From Tenacibaculum sp. 190524A02b (lineage in GTDB: Bacteria; Bacteroidota; Bacteroidia; Flavobacteriales; Flavobacteriaceae): a stretch of DNA of 64,000 nucleotides. This document shows, one piece after another, positions 43,445 to 53,311 of this stretch. The stretch is from assembly GCF_964036645.1 (NCBI RefSeq), contig NZ_OZ038525.1, forward strand, positions 3,476,001 to 3,540,000, given 5' to 3'. Below the pieces are notes generated by a model. It saw only the letters and a program-made list of their open reading frames with translations. It was not told where the DNA came from and made no database searches. Both the position numbers and the translations under genes were made by a program. Numbering within the stretch: position 1 is the first letter of the stretch; each line of letters starts with the position of its first letter.

Positions 43445-46400
43445 TTAGTTTTTATAGTGATACTCATTTTCTTTGACAATATGTCCTTCTGAATTTTTAA
43501 CCAAGTGTAAGCGGTTAAAAGCATCGTACTCATAATACATGGTAATTCCTCTTGGGTCGGTAACACTGGTAACACCTACTAATGGATTGTAGGTAAAAGT
43601 AGTTACCTGCGTAGCTTCATTGGCAAAGCTGTTTCGTAAGGTTTCTAAACGTGTTCTTAATGTATTTTCAGTTGCTTCTGAAACATCATTATTCGAGGCT
43701 GTAATGGCATTGTTTATCGCGGTTTGTTGTGCGCTAGTAATGCTACCATAGCCTTCTATTTTTGCAATGGGCTGGGTTTGCTGATAGCCCCAAACGTAAT
43801 AGATTTTTGTCCCGTCTTTTTTACTTACTTCTACTGGATTTCCTTTATTGTCATAATAATGATAAACTACACGGTCTTCTAATGCTGATGTTCCTTTTGC
43901 CGTTTGTACAAACTCTGGTAAATACAAACCGCCGAAGTTTTTGTAATTGGTACGTTGGGTAGATTGTAATACATTGTTTTTATAACTCTCTACCTGTATA
44001 GGCTCTGCAATACGGTTTTGGGTTTTTAACTGATCTATAGCAGCTTTTTCTGTGGTGGTTAAATTGTCATGCCCTAATGAAGAAGTACTTGTCACATCAT
44101 CAGGATAATAGGTTTTGGTTTTTAACACCAAACCATTACTATCTGTAGTTTCAGTTCTAGTTAATTGTAAATGTGTATCGTTATCATAAAAATAGTTGGT
44201 GCTGCTTGTTATGGGGTTTTCTCCATTGTCATCGTATAGCTTTTGTTCACTTCTATCCATATAGAACCAGTTAGTTCTATACCTTGTTTCCATAACATCT
44301 AAATTAGATAGGTTACGTAAATCTGGTCTTGTAAATACGGTTCCTAATTCGTAAACCCTTTTAATTGTATAACCATAAACAACATCATTAAACCTATTAT
44401 CTCTTTTATATTGGTTGGTAACTTCTTGTACTTTAATAAAAGTATCTTCTTTCTTTTTTAATAGGGTTTTCCTTTTTAATAAACCATTATCCCATCCAAA
44501 ATTATCAAAAGGACTATTTTCTATTATTGAGCCATAAACTATAGCTGGAGGAGTATCTGGTTTAACAAAATATTCATACTGTTCACCTCCTTTTTCAAAA
44601 TTATCTCCGCCATAGCTTACTGTTACATATTTATAATTGGTATTAAAGGCTGAGGATGACTCGTATAAATTCCGTAAGCTAGAAGAAGTTAGTGATTTGT
44701 GAGTGTAATAATTATAAAATCCTGAGATAGGAATCCCTTCTTGACATGGTGTGGTACTTACAAGATTAGAAACATACCAAGGCGAACGATAATTAAAACC
44801 TGATGATTTGTTTAAGTTATTCAAATCACCATAGTAATATCTTATAGTTTCTGTTTTTCCTACATTTGGTATATTCTCTTTCTTTTTTATTCGTAATCCA
44901 CCAATAAGATCTGTTTTTTCAATAGTTTCAGGTATTGGCTTTTCTTTATGAAATAAAAAACTAGCACCAGCAATTACACAATCTCCTCCATTGAGTGAGA
45001 ACCTGTAGGTAGTATTTGCATCTAGCTTGATATAAAATGTTTTGTGGAATCTATTTGGAGCAATTGTAGCACCTGTACCTATTGATGTTAAGCCCGCAAC
45101 ACTCTTAACATACAATTGTTCTAATTGTGATTTATTAACATTATAAACACTAAAATTGGCACTTACTCTATGGGGAGGAATGTTTTTATTTCTACAACTC
45201 TCTGAAAAATCATCTAAACTTACGTAAGCGTTAATAACAATGTCTTGCTCATAATTAGGTGTGGTTATTTCTCCTGATTCATCAATTTGTATACCGCCTA
45301 AAGTAGTACCTCCAGGAGGCGGAGGACCAGGAAAATCGCCTGAGCTTATTGATACTAGTGTTTTATCAGGGTACACATCTTTTACTACAGTTCTTGAATG
45401 GTTTTCATAAGTAAATTTACTAATTCCTTTTGTGGGGTATTCTATTTCTTCTAATATACCATATTGACACACTATAGGGTCAATTTCTTTATCTGCTCCT
45501 ATATTTTGAACACTTAAAGCGGTAGAAAATGTTTCTGTTTTTGATGGGTTTGGAAAAAAATACAAATTGTTTTTACCATTGTAAAACCCCCAATGATCTT
45601 GGCTAAACGACATGCGTTCAGGTAATAATTCAGGTTTTTTGTATTGGAATACATATTTTTTAGAAGGATCTTTATAAATTACTTCTTCTAAAAAAACTCT
45701 ATTTTTATTCGTTATTAAATGTTTTAATGTAAAAGCTTCTATTTCTGATTCTTTACTTAATGTAATTTCATCTACTAGATTAGTTATACCAACATCTGGG
45801 TTGTTTTTGTACTTTATAACTAAAGTAGTATTGTCATTATTATTAGTAATACGTTTTAGTTTTTTTCCTCCAATAACTCGTATCATAGTGGTAGATACTC
45901 TACTTATTTCTGCATTAGAGCCTAAAATACTACCTTTGCAATCTACTTGATAAAATGGTTCTAAAACAGTTAAAGATTGTGCTTTGTTAGAGTCATAAGT
46001 ATAGGCATCTGATTCATAAGCCAAATAAATTTCATCTCCTTTTGGGTGAATAATTTTAGTTAGATACCAAGCTGTTTTTGCTGGCAAACTTTCTACATTA
46101 TGCCCTTGTCCGTAGGTTCTATTTGCTGTTTTTTCAAAAACAGTAAAATAATATAGTACTCCTAATGTATCTGTAATTGTAAATCCATCATTAGTCATTG
46201 CTATTTGTAACCCCTTAGGTATTAGGGGTACAATGTTTTTATCATTATCAAGTATAAATTGCCCCGAATGTCCTAAGAAGTTGTAATTAAAAACATCAAT
46301 TGAAGTATCTTTTAGATTTTCTCTATTATTAGTAATAGCAAAAGATTCAAAATAACGGATAGTTTCTCTATCTGCATAGTTTCCAATTACACTTTCGGGT

Positions 46401-46759
46401 ATTTTTGACGTTCTATTTTCATCTGGCTTTCCTCTTACCGTTCTTGAAATAACCCCGCCAATATTTAAACTCCAACCTAAACCAACATTACTTGTTAATT
46501 GGTCTACCTTAATACCACTTGCGTTATAACTTAAGTTAATAGGTACTTGTAAATTATTGGTTTTATAAACGGTTAAAGGAACGCTGGGTTGGACGGTTCC
46601 TGTAAAATGACCTACTTGTACTTCTCCGTACTTTCCTAGCTCATAAGCCGTGGGTGAAGGAGGTATTAAATTAGGGAGTTGTGGAATATCTCCTTGTTTT
46701 TGTGCATAGCCTACTACGCCTAATAGCATTGCGTAAATGCATAACAATGTTTTTTTCAT
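43445..46759 (-). CDS. Secreted RHS/YD-repeat partner protein
   Basis: 1104 residues. Signal peptide (1-19, GVVGYAQ). The N-terminal region (GEVQVGHFTGTVQPSVPLTVYKT, VPINLSYNASGIKVDQ, GLGWSLNIGG) resembles SpvB-like/YD proteins. The C-terminus ends in RHS-type repeats (GVTSVTDPRGITMYYEYDAFNRLHLVKNSEG). It stops 5 bases before the second RHS gene starts, so the two are co-transcribed and may form one secreted shell or delivery complex, by analogy with TcB/TcC-type pairs. Confidence 0.85.
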   Translation of the reverse strand: MKKTLLCIYAMLLGVVGYAQKQGDIPQLPNLIPPSPTAYELGKYGEVQVGHFTGTVQPSVPLTVYKTNNLQVPINLSYNASGIKVDQLTSNVGLGWSLNIGGVISRTVRGKPDENRTSKIPESVIGNYADRETIRYFESFAITNNRENLKDTSIDVFNYNFLGHSGQFILDNDKNIVPLIPKGLQIAMTNDGFTITDTLGVLYYFTVFEKTANRTYGQGHNVESLPAKTAWYLTKIIHPKGDEIYLAYESDAYTYDSNKAQSLTVLEPFYQVDCKGSILGSNAEISRVSTTMIRVIGGKKLKRITNNNDNTTLVIKYKNNPDVGITNLVDEITLSKESEIEAFTLKHLITNKNRVFLEEVIYKDPSKKYVFQYKKPELLPERMSFSQDHWGFYNGKNNLYFFPNPSKTETFSTALSVQNIGADKEIDPIVCQYGILEEIEYPTKGISKFTYENHSRTVVKDVYPDKTLVSISSGDFPGPPPPGGTTLGGIQIDESGEITTPNYEQDIVINAYVSLDDFSESCRNKNIPPHRVSANFSVYNVNKSQLEQLYVKSVAGLTSIGTGATIAPNRFHKTFYIKLDANTTYRFSLNGGDCVIAGASFLFHKEKPIPETIEKTDLIGGLRIKKKENIPNVGKTETIRYYYGDLNNLNKSSGFNYRSPWYVSNLVSTTPCQEGIPISGFYNYYTHKSLTSSSLRNLYESSSAFNTNYKYVTVSYGGDNFEKGGEQYEYFVKPDTPPAIVYGSIIENSPFDNFGWDNGLLKRKTLLKKKEDTFIKVQEVTNQYKRDNRFNDVVYGYTIKRVYELGTVFTRPDLRNLSNLDVMETRYRTNWFYMDRSEQKLYDDNGENPITSSTNYFYDNDTHLQLTRTETTDSNGLVLKTKTYYPDDVTSTSSLGHDNLTTTEKAAIDQLKTQNRIAEPIQVESYKNNVLQSTQRTNYKNFGGLYLPEFVQTAKGTSALEDRVVYHYYDNKGNPVEVSKKDGTKIYYVWGYQQTQPIAKIEGYGSITSAQQTAINNAITASNNDVSEATENTLRTRLETLRNSFANEATQVTTFTYNPLVGVTSVTDPRGITMYYEYDAFNRLHLVKNSEGHIVKENEYHYKN

Positions 46760-46925
46760 AAAAAAATGTGATTAAATTAGCAATCGTTTATTTTAAATTC
46801 TTTTCTAATATTTTTAGGCAAATTTAGTTTCTTTTTTTATTTCAACAACTTTTTCAGCCTCTTTTTTAATCATTTACCTTAATTCTGTACGTAATTCCTA
46901 GGTTTTTACTTTTAAAACACCATAC

Positions 46926-47007
46926 TGTACAAGAAAAAAAATTCAGAAAAAAAATTTGTACAGCTGCTGTGTACAATCAAAAAATAAAAACGAAAATTTA
47001 TTGTACA
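46926..47007 (+). repeat. Second, shorter TGTACA array in the same orientation
   Basis: TGTACA at 46926, 46957, 46970 and 47002 (spacings 31, 13, 32). The 3' half, TGTACAATCAAAAA then CGAAAATTTATTGTACAAAA, is nearly identical to 36586-36627 beside the transposase. No transposase is next to it, so it is an orphan or relict element end. Confidence 0.8.
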
Positions 47008-47016
47008 AAAACTTAT

Positions 47017-47037
47017 ATGTTACCTAAATGGTAACAT
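47017..47037. promoter_or_regulatory. Palindromic operator-like site
   Basis: ATGTTACC and GGTAACAT are perfect 8-base arms around TAAAT. It lies 10 bases after the TGTACA array and about 240 bases before the TonB receptor gene. A dimeric regulator may bind here; the owner is unknown. Confidence 0.4.
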
Positions 47038-47278
47038 GAAAGAATGTTAAATTGAAAACATATTTTTTAATATAGATTTAAGCTTTTAATTTTTGAGGCA
47101 AAAAGCTAAACATATAATTTTGTTAGCATTATTTTTAATTAATTGTTAAAGGTAGCTTATTAGCTCTTCATGAATTAATCCAATTTCTATAAAATATAAT
47201 TAGCAAAGTATTAAATAAAATAACATACACACTATCAAACTTAAAAGCGTGGTTAATAAATAAAACCAATAATTAATT

Positions 47279-49648
47279 ATGAAAATTCACACAATCATTA
47301 TGTTGCTTTTAATTCCATTTATGGGAATTTCTCAAAGTAAATTCACTATTAGTGGTACATTAAAAGACAAAGCTAATGGTGAAACACTATTTGGTGCTAC
47401 CGTATTTTTAAAAGGAACTAGTTTAGGTACAATTACTAATGAATATGGTTTTTATTCACTTACAGCTCCTAAAGGAAATTATACGCTAAGCATTTCCTAT
47501 ATTGGATATTCACCTATTGAAAAAGAAATTGAGCTTACAAAAAATATAAAGTTTAATACTTCTTTAGGTAAAAATGCAAATCTATTAGAAGAAGTAATAA
47601 TTACTTCTGAAGAAAGTAAAAAAGTTAATCTGAGAAGTCCTCAAATGAGTGTTGCTAAAATTAACGCACAAACCATAAAACAAATTCCTGTAGTATTGGG
47701 TGAAGTAGATGTTATTAAATCTATTCAATTACTACCAGGAGTTACCAATGCTGGTGAAGGAGCATCAGGTTTTAACGTTCGTGGTGGTGCAGAAGATCAA
47801 AATTTAATTTTACTTGATGAAGCTATTATTTATAATGCCTCACATTTATTTGGATTTTTCTCTGTTTTTAATAATGATGCTATTAAAGATGTAAAATTAT
47901 ATAAAGGAGGGATTCCAGCTAAATTTGGAGGTCGTATTTCATCTGTACTCGATGTTAGACAAAAAGATGGAAATAATAAAGAGTTTAAACTTACAGGAGG
48001 AATTGGCTTAATTTCTAGCAGATTAACAGCTGAAGCCCCTTTATTTAACAACAAAGGTTCTTTTTTAGTTGCGGGTCGTGCTTCTTACGCAAATATATTT
48101 TTAGCCTTGGCTAAGAATGAAAACAGAGTTGGATTTTATGATGTAAACTTTAAAACTAACTACCAGCTTAATGATAAGAACCGTTTATATTTATCAGCTT
48201 ATTTTGGAAATGATGATGTAAACTTTACCAATTCATTTTTTAACTCTTACGGAAACTTATCTGCTAACTTAAGATGGAACCATATTTTTAATGATAAATT
48301 ATTTTCTAATTTATCTGCAATTTATAGCAGATATAACTATGGTTTACAACTTGAATTTGTTGGATTAGATTGGCTGTCTCGTATTGATAATTATAATTTA
48401 AAATACGATATTGATTACTACCTTAATGATAAACTAAAGTTTGATTTTGGTGTAAGCGGAATTTATTACAAATTCAATCCAGGAGAAATTCGTCCTTTAA
48501 CACCAGAATCTTCTATTAATGAAGATTTTTTAGATAAAAAGTTTGCTACTGAAGCAGGAATTTATGCTAGTTTAGAACATAAAATATCTAACAAGTTAAC
48601 AGCAATGTATGGCTTACGTTATAGCTACTTTAATAGGTTTGGAAGTCAAACATTAAATACGTACGCTAATAATTTACCTGTTGTTTATAATAGTACCTTA
48701 GGGGTTTACGAACGTGCAAAACCAACAGGTAAAGTAAGCTATGGAGATAAGGAAAGTATGGCAAGTTTTGATAACTTTGAACCACGTTTTGCGTTATCCT
48801 ATCAATTAAATGAAAAGTCGTCAATCAAAACAAGTTATAATAGAATGGCACAGTACTTACATTTAATATCAAATACTACCTCAGCAACGCCATTAGATAT
48901 TTGGGCACCTAGTGGTACGTTTTTAAAACCACAAATTGCGGATCAATACGCCATTGGGTATTTTAGAAATTTTGATAACAACACTTACTCAATTGAAACA
49001 GAAGCCTATTATAAAACCGTAAAAAACCGTGTAGATTATATTAATGGAGCTGATTTAATTGCACAAAACACCATTGAAACAGAAATTTTAAATGGTAATG
49101 CCAGAGCATATGGATTAGAGTTTTTACTAAGAAAAAATAAAGGAGATTTAACAGGTTGGATTGCTTATACACTGTCAAAATCTGAACAACGTACATTAAG
49201 TGGAGCAGCTGGTGGGCTGGGCTTAAATAATGGTAATTGGTATAATACGCCTTTTGATAGAACTCATGATGTATCTATTACAGGTAATTATAAGTTTAAC
49301 AAAAAATGGACATTCAACACAAATTTTGTTTTTCAAACTGGAAGACCTGTAACCTATCCTAACGGACAATTTCAATACAATGGCTTATCAATTCCAACGT
49401 ATGCAACTAGAAATGCTAACCGATTACCTTCTTACCATCGCTTAGATATTTCTGCTACGTTAACGCCTAGAAAAAACAAAAATAGAAAGTGGCAAGCTGA
49501 ATGGGTGTTTGGTATTTATAATTTATACTCTCAAAAAAATGCAGCGGCTATTAGTTTTGGCGTAAATAATGAAACTGGAATTAATGAAGCTGAACGTACC
49601 TCTATTTTTGGTATCGTTCCTTCTGTAACTTATAATTTTAAATTTTAA
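47279..49648 (+). CDS. TonB-dependent receptor (CarboxypepD_reg type)
   Basis: 789 residues. Signal peptide (1-19), CarboxypepD_reg-like domain (about 22-100; SGTLKDKANGETLFGATVFL), plug (about 115-225; QLLPGVTNAGEGASGFNVRGG) and barrel ending in VTYNFKF. Followed after 4 bases by a DUF4249 lipoprotein, a pairing common in Bacteroidota in which the lipoprotein probably helps substrate capture. The substrate is unknown. Confidence 0.88.
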   Translation: MKIHTIIMLLLIPFMGISQSKFTISGTLKDKANGETLFGATVFLKGTSLGTITNEYGFYSLTAPKGNYTLSISYIGYSPIEKEIELTKNIKFNTSLGKNANLLEEVIITSEESKKVNLRSPQMSVAKINAQTIKQIPVVLGEVDVIKSIQLLPGVTNAGEGASGFNVRGGAEDQNLILLDEAIIYNASHLFGFFSVFNNDAIKDVKLYKGGIPAKFGGRISSVLDVRQKDGNNKEFKLTGGIGLISSRLTAEAPLFNNKGSFLVAGRASYANIFLALAKNENRVGFYDVNFKTNYQLNDKNRLYLSAYFGNDDVNFTNSFFNSYGNLSANLRWNHIFNDKLFSNLSAIYSRYNYGLQLEFVGLDWLSRIDNYNLKYDIDYYLNDKLKFDFGVSGIYYKFNPGEIRPLTPESSINEDFLDKKFATEAGIYASLEHKISNKLTAMYGLRYSYFNRFGSQTLNTYANNLPVVYNSTLGVYERAKPTGKVSYGDKESMASFDNFEPRFALSYQLNEKSSIKTSYNRMAQYLHLISNTTSATPLDIWAPSGTFLKPQIADQYAIGYFRNFDNNTYSIETEAYYKTVKNRVDYINGADLIAQNTIETEILNGNARAYGLEFLLRKNKGDLTGWIAYTLSKSEQRTLSGAAGGLGLNNGNWYNTPFDRTHDVSITGNYKFNKKWTFNTNFVFQTGRPVTYPNGQFQYNGLSIPTYATRNANRLPSYHRLDISATLTPRKNKNRKWQAEWVFGIYNLYSQKNAAAISFGVNNETGINEAERTSIFGIVPSVTYNFKF

Positions 49649-49652
49649 AAAA

Positions 49653-50471
49653 ATGAAAAAATTAATATTTAGCCTTTTTGTAGCAATTAGTACAATTTTT
49701 TCATCTTGTACCGATGTTGTAAATATTGATGTTCCAAATGCAGGAGCAAGACTAGTTGTTGAAGCTTCCATTAATTGGGAAAAAGGAACAGCTGGTAATG
49801 AACAAACAATTAAGTTAAGTACGTCTACTGCTTATTTTGATAATAATCCAAATGTACCAGCAACAGGTGCAACAGTTACTATTACTAAAGAAAATGATGG
49901 CTCTGAATATATTTTTACAGATCAGAATAATGGTTATTATACCACCAATAGTTTTGTTCCTGAAGTTAATGCAGCATATACGTTAAACATTATTTATAAG
50001 GGAGAAACCTATTCTGCTAAAGAAACTTTAATTGGTTTTACTAAAATTAATGGGGTTAGTCAGGAAGATGGTTTTAATGAAGATGAATATCGAATTCGTG
50101 TAGTTTTTGATGATCCTGCGGATGAAGTAAATTATTATATGGGAGAATTTATTCAAACTAATTTAGCGGTACCTTCACTTGCTTCTATTAAAGATGAGTT
50201 TGTAAATGGAAATGAAGCCTTTGTTTTACACTTTGATGAAAAGAATGTTAAAGGAACTAAAATTGATATTAATGTTTATGGAATATCTGAAAGGTTTTAT
50301 TTATACATAGAGCAACTTATTGAGCAATCTGGAACACAAGGTGGCAGCCCATTTCAGGCAACACCTGCACAATTAAAAGGAAACTGTATTAATATTAATA
50401 ACCCTGATGAAGAAGTTTTAGGGTACTTTCGTTTAAGCCAATTTGCCAAAACTAGTTACACCATCCAATAA
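49653..50471 (+). CDS. DUF4249 domain lipoprotein
   Basis: 272 residues. Signal peptide with lipobox FSSC (Cys19), then DVVNIDVPNAGARLVVEASI, a typical DUF4249 opening, followed by Ig-like strands (GATVTITKENDG). Surface or periplasmic lipoprotein. It is 4 bases after the TonB receptor gene, so co-transcribed and likely its partner. A terminator lies just after the stop. Confidence 0.86.
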   Translation: MKKLIFSLFVAISTIFSSCTDVVNIDVPNAGARLVVEASINWEKGTAGNEQTIKLSTSTAYFDNNPNVPATGATVTITKENDGSEYIFTDQNNGYYTTNSFVPEVNAAYTLNIIYKGETYSAKETLIGFTKINGVSQEDGFNEDEYRIRVVFDDPADEVNYYMGEFIQTNLAVPSLASIKDEFVNGNEAFVLHFDEKNVKGTKIDINVYGISERFYLYIEQLIEQSGTQGGSPFQATPAQLKGNCININNPDEEVLGYFRLSQFAKTSYTIQ

Positions 50472-50492
50472 TAGCTTAATTCTATATATTAT

Positions 50493-50527
50493 AAAAGCAA
50501 GTAAAAACAATTACTTGCTTTTGTTTT
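50493..50527 (+). terminator. Terminator after the DUF4249 gene
   Basis: AAAAGCAAGTAA (50493-50504) pairs perfectly with TTACTTGCTTTT (50511-50522), then GTTTT. It ends the receptor/DUF4249 pair. Confidence 0.8.
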
Positions 50528-50583
50528 AAAAAAGAACTACCCAAATGCAATACAGGATATCTAGCCGAAAATATTTTTTAAAA

Positions 50584-52878
50584 CTATTCGATACTAGGCA
50601 TCGGGGAATTAAACTCTTCGCTATCACAATTAAATTTTGTTTTTAAAGTTGTTGTTGAACTTCCTCCTATAAAAACTTCAAAGATTCCTGGTTCTACAAC
50701 AAAGATTCCTTGATTGTTATAAAAACCTAATTCTTTAGAGCTTAGTGTAAACGTAATTTTTTTGGTTTCGTTAGGTTTTAATTCCACTAATTCAAACCCT
50801 TTTAATTCTTTTACAGGTCTGGTTACACTAGCTACTACATCTCTAATATAAAGTTGTACAACTTCTTTTCCTATTACGTTTCCTGAATTGGTTACCTCAA
50901 CAGATACTTCAACTTCATTAGAAGTTACATTTGCTTTTATAGTATTGTAGGTAAATGTGGTATAACTAAGTCCGTAACCAAATGGGTATAGTGGTGTATT
51001 GGTTTCATCTTGGTAATGTGACCAAAATACTTCTTTTTTAGGCCCTGGCCTTCCTGTATTTTTATAGTTATAATATATAGGTACTTGCCCTTCTGATTTA
51101 GGAAAGGTCATTGGTAGTTTTCCACTTGGGTTATAATCACCATACAATACTTGTGCAATGGCATTGCCAGCTTGTGATCCCAATTGCCAAGCTTCTACAA
51201 TAGCTGGTATGTTTTTATCTGCCCAATTAATAGTTAAAGGTCTTCCGTTAGTAAGTACTAATATTATGTTTTTGTTTACTTTATAAACCGCTTCTAATAA
51301 TGCTTGTTGTACTCCTGGTAAACCTAAGTTTGCGCTACTTCTGGCTTCTCCACTTTGAAAGCCAACTTCACCTAAAACCATAACAACTACATCTGCTTTT
51401 TTTGCTACTTGTATTGCCTCTTTAAATTGTGAGGTATCATTGGTGTTTATGGTTACTTCATGAATAAAGTTGGTATTTCCAATTGCTACTTTTGCGCCTT
51501 CTGCATAGGTTAATTCGTTACCTGTATATTTTTGCATGCCTTCTAATACTGAAATAGCTGAATGATCTTTAGCTGCTATTCTCCAATTTCCTAAAGGGCT
51601 GTTTTTATCAGCTGCTAAAGCGCCTATTAAGGCTATTTTTTGTCCATTTTTTGAAAGTGGAAGTATCTTATTTTCATTTTTTAGTAAGACTATGGATTTT
51701 TTAGCCATGCTTAATGCTGCTTCTTGAATTTCTTTACTACCAATAGTGCTTTTTTCTCGTTGTTCATTGCAATACTTGTAAGGATTTTCAAATAAGCCTA
51801 ATTCAAATTTTACTTTTAAAATTCTTTTTACGGCATCATTTATTACTTTTTCTGATACTTTTCCTTCTTTTACCAACGTTACTAATTCACTTACATAGGC
51901 ATAGGATTCCATGTCCATATCAGATCCTGCATTGGCAGCCAATGCTGCGGCATGCTTTTTATTTTTTGCATAACCATGGGCTACCATTTCTATAATAGAA
52001 CCCCAATCCGAGACTACAAATCCTTCAAAATTCCACGCTTCCTTTAAAATGGTTCTCTGTAAAAAGGCATCTCCAGTAGCCGGAATTCCATTTAATTCAT
52101 TAAAGGCATTCATAAAAGTTTTTACACCAGCTTCTTTGGCTGCTTTAAAAGGTGGTAATACTGTATTGTATAAGGTAGAAGTTCCTAGATCTGCTGTATT
52201 ATAATCTTTTCCAGATTCAGCAAATCCGTAAGCAGCAAAATGTTTGGCACAAGCTGCTATGGTAAATGGACTCGATAAATCTTTACCTTGAAAACCCTCT
52301 ACTCTAGCTTTGGCTATTTTGCTTCCTAAAAATGGATCTTCTCCTGCTCCTTCCATTACACGTCCCCAACGGGCATCTCTTGAAATATCTACCATAGGGG
52401 CAAACGTCCAATTAATACCAGCTGAAGCAGCTTCTTTGGCCGCCATTTGCGCAGATTTTTTTATAGCTTCTAAATCCCAACTTGCGGATTCTGCAAGCGG
52501 AATTGGACTTTGTGTTTCATAACCGTGTATTACATCAAAACCTATAATTAAAGGAATACCTAATCGACTTTCTTCTACAGCTATTTTTTGTACTTTTTTT
52601 ACGTTTTCTACACCTCTAACATTTAGCATAGAACCTACCCATCCTTTTTTAAGGTGTTCATATTTCTGTGCTGCATGCCCTTCATTAGGCGGTGGTCCTG
52701 TAAAATCCCAAAATCCATTGTATTGATTCATCTGTCCTACTTTTTCTTCTAATGTCATTAGTTGCAAAAGAGAATCGACTTTGTAATCAATACTATTTTC
52801 TTTTTTTTGAAGTGTCTTTTTCTGTTTACAGCTAAAACACACACATAGTAATATGCTTGCTAAAAGATAGTTTTTCAT
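50584..52878 (-). CDS. bglX: GH3 beta-glucosidase lipoprotein
   Basis: 764 residues, BglX-type length. Signal peptide with lipobox FSC (Cys17). The GH3 N-domain (about 35-360) has the nucleophile Asp291 in FVVSDWGS and KHFAAYG (about 212-218). The C-domain (about 395-600) and fibronectin-like end domain (about 670-740) are present. It removes glucose from the non-reducing ends of beta-glucans or oligosaccharides. As the last gene of the glucan locus it would finish digestion in the periplasm or at the surface. A 433-base gap precedes it. Confidence 0.92.
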   Translation of the reverse strand: MKNYLLASILLCVCFSCKQKKTLQKKENSIDYKVDSLLQLMTLEEKVGQMNQYNGFWDFTGPPPNEGHAAQKYEHLKKGWVGSMLNVRGVENVKKVQKIAVEESRLGIPLIIGFDVIHGYETQSPIPLAESASWDLEAIKKSAQMAAKEAASAGINWTFAPMVDISRDARWGRVMEGAGEDPFLGSKIAKARVEGFQGKDLSSPFTIAACAKHFAAYGFAESGKDYNTADLGTSTLYNTVLPPFKAAKEAGVKTFMNAFNELNGIPATGDAFLQRTILKEAWNFEGFVVSDWGSIIEMVAHGYAKNKKHAAALAANAGSDMDMESYAYVSELVTLVKEGKVSEKVINDAVKRILKVKFELGLFENPYKYCNEQREKSTIGSKEIQEAALSMAKKSIVLLKNENKILPLSKNGQKIALIGALAADKNSPLGNWRIAAKDHSAISVLEGMQKYTGNELTYAEGAKVAIGNTNFIHEVTINTNDTSQFKEAIQVAKKADVVVMVLGEVGFQSGEARSSANLGLPGVQQALLEAVYKVNKNIILVLTNGRPLTINWADKNIPAIVEAWQLGSQAGNAIAQVLYGDYNPSGKLPMTFPKSEGQVPIYYNYKNTGRPGPKKEVFWSHYQDETNTPLYPFGYGLSYTTFTYNTIKANVTSNEVEVSVEVTNSGNVIGKEVVQLYIRDVVASVTRPVKELKGFELVELKPNETKKITFTLSSKELGFYNNQGIFVVEPGIFEVFIGGSSTTTLKTKFNCDSEEFNSPMPSIE

Positions 52879-53311
52879 CTTTTATAGGTTTTACAAATTA
52901 AATAATACTGTTTAGATATTATAATTATATATACTATATCAGTTCGAGTATCGACTATAAGGAGATGTATCGAGAACAATTCCGAAAATGAAAACTTCTC
53001 GATACAAAATTATTTTCCATTGTATTTCAAATAATTTCACTCGAAGTGACATTTTTACTTATACTAAGGTAATATACCTTAGTTATGTTTTTAAAGATTC
53101 CTTCACTTCGTAAACTATGTTCGGAAAACTGGACATCATTACGAAAAACCGAAGTAATCTCTTTGTTCAACAAACAGATTACTTCACTCCACTTAGGCTA
53201 CATTTGTAATGACGTAAATGAATATCATCACTAGACATCGAAGCAATCTGTTTATTATAATCAATAATTAACCTCTCGACTACGCTTGAGGTGACATGGT
53301 TAATATCAAGT
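52879..53311. repeat. Repeat-rich intergenic region (REP-like hairpins)
   Basis: 433 bases, no gene. Hairpins: GTATCGAGAA/TTCTCGATAC (52967-52976, 52996-53005), GAAGTAATCT/AGATTACTTC (53151-53160, 53176-53185), with a further related copy (CGAAGCAATCTGTTT at about 53239-53253) and the palindrome-like CTCGACTACGCTTGAG at 53275-53290. They look like dispersed REP-type families. Confidence 0.65.

Larger units (their letters stand above)
46760..47278. other. Intergenic region with second TGTACA array and palindrome
   Basis: 519 bases without a gene. It carries the shorter TGTACA array (46926-47007) and the palindrome ATGTTACC-TAAAT-GGTAACAT (47017-47037). The last 240 bases probably hold the promoter of the TonB receptor gene, but no clear TAnnTTTG box stood out. 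Confidence 0.6.
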
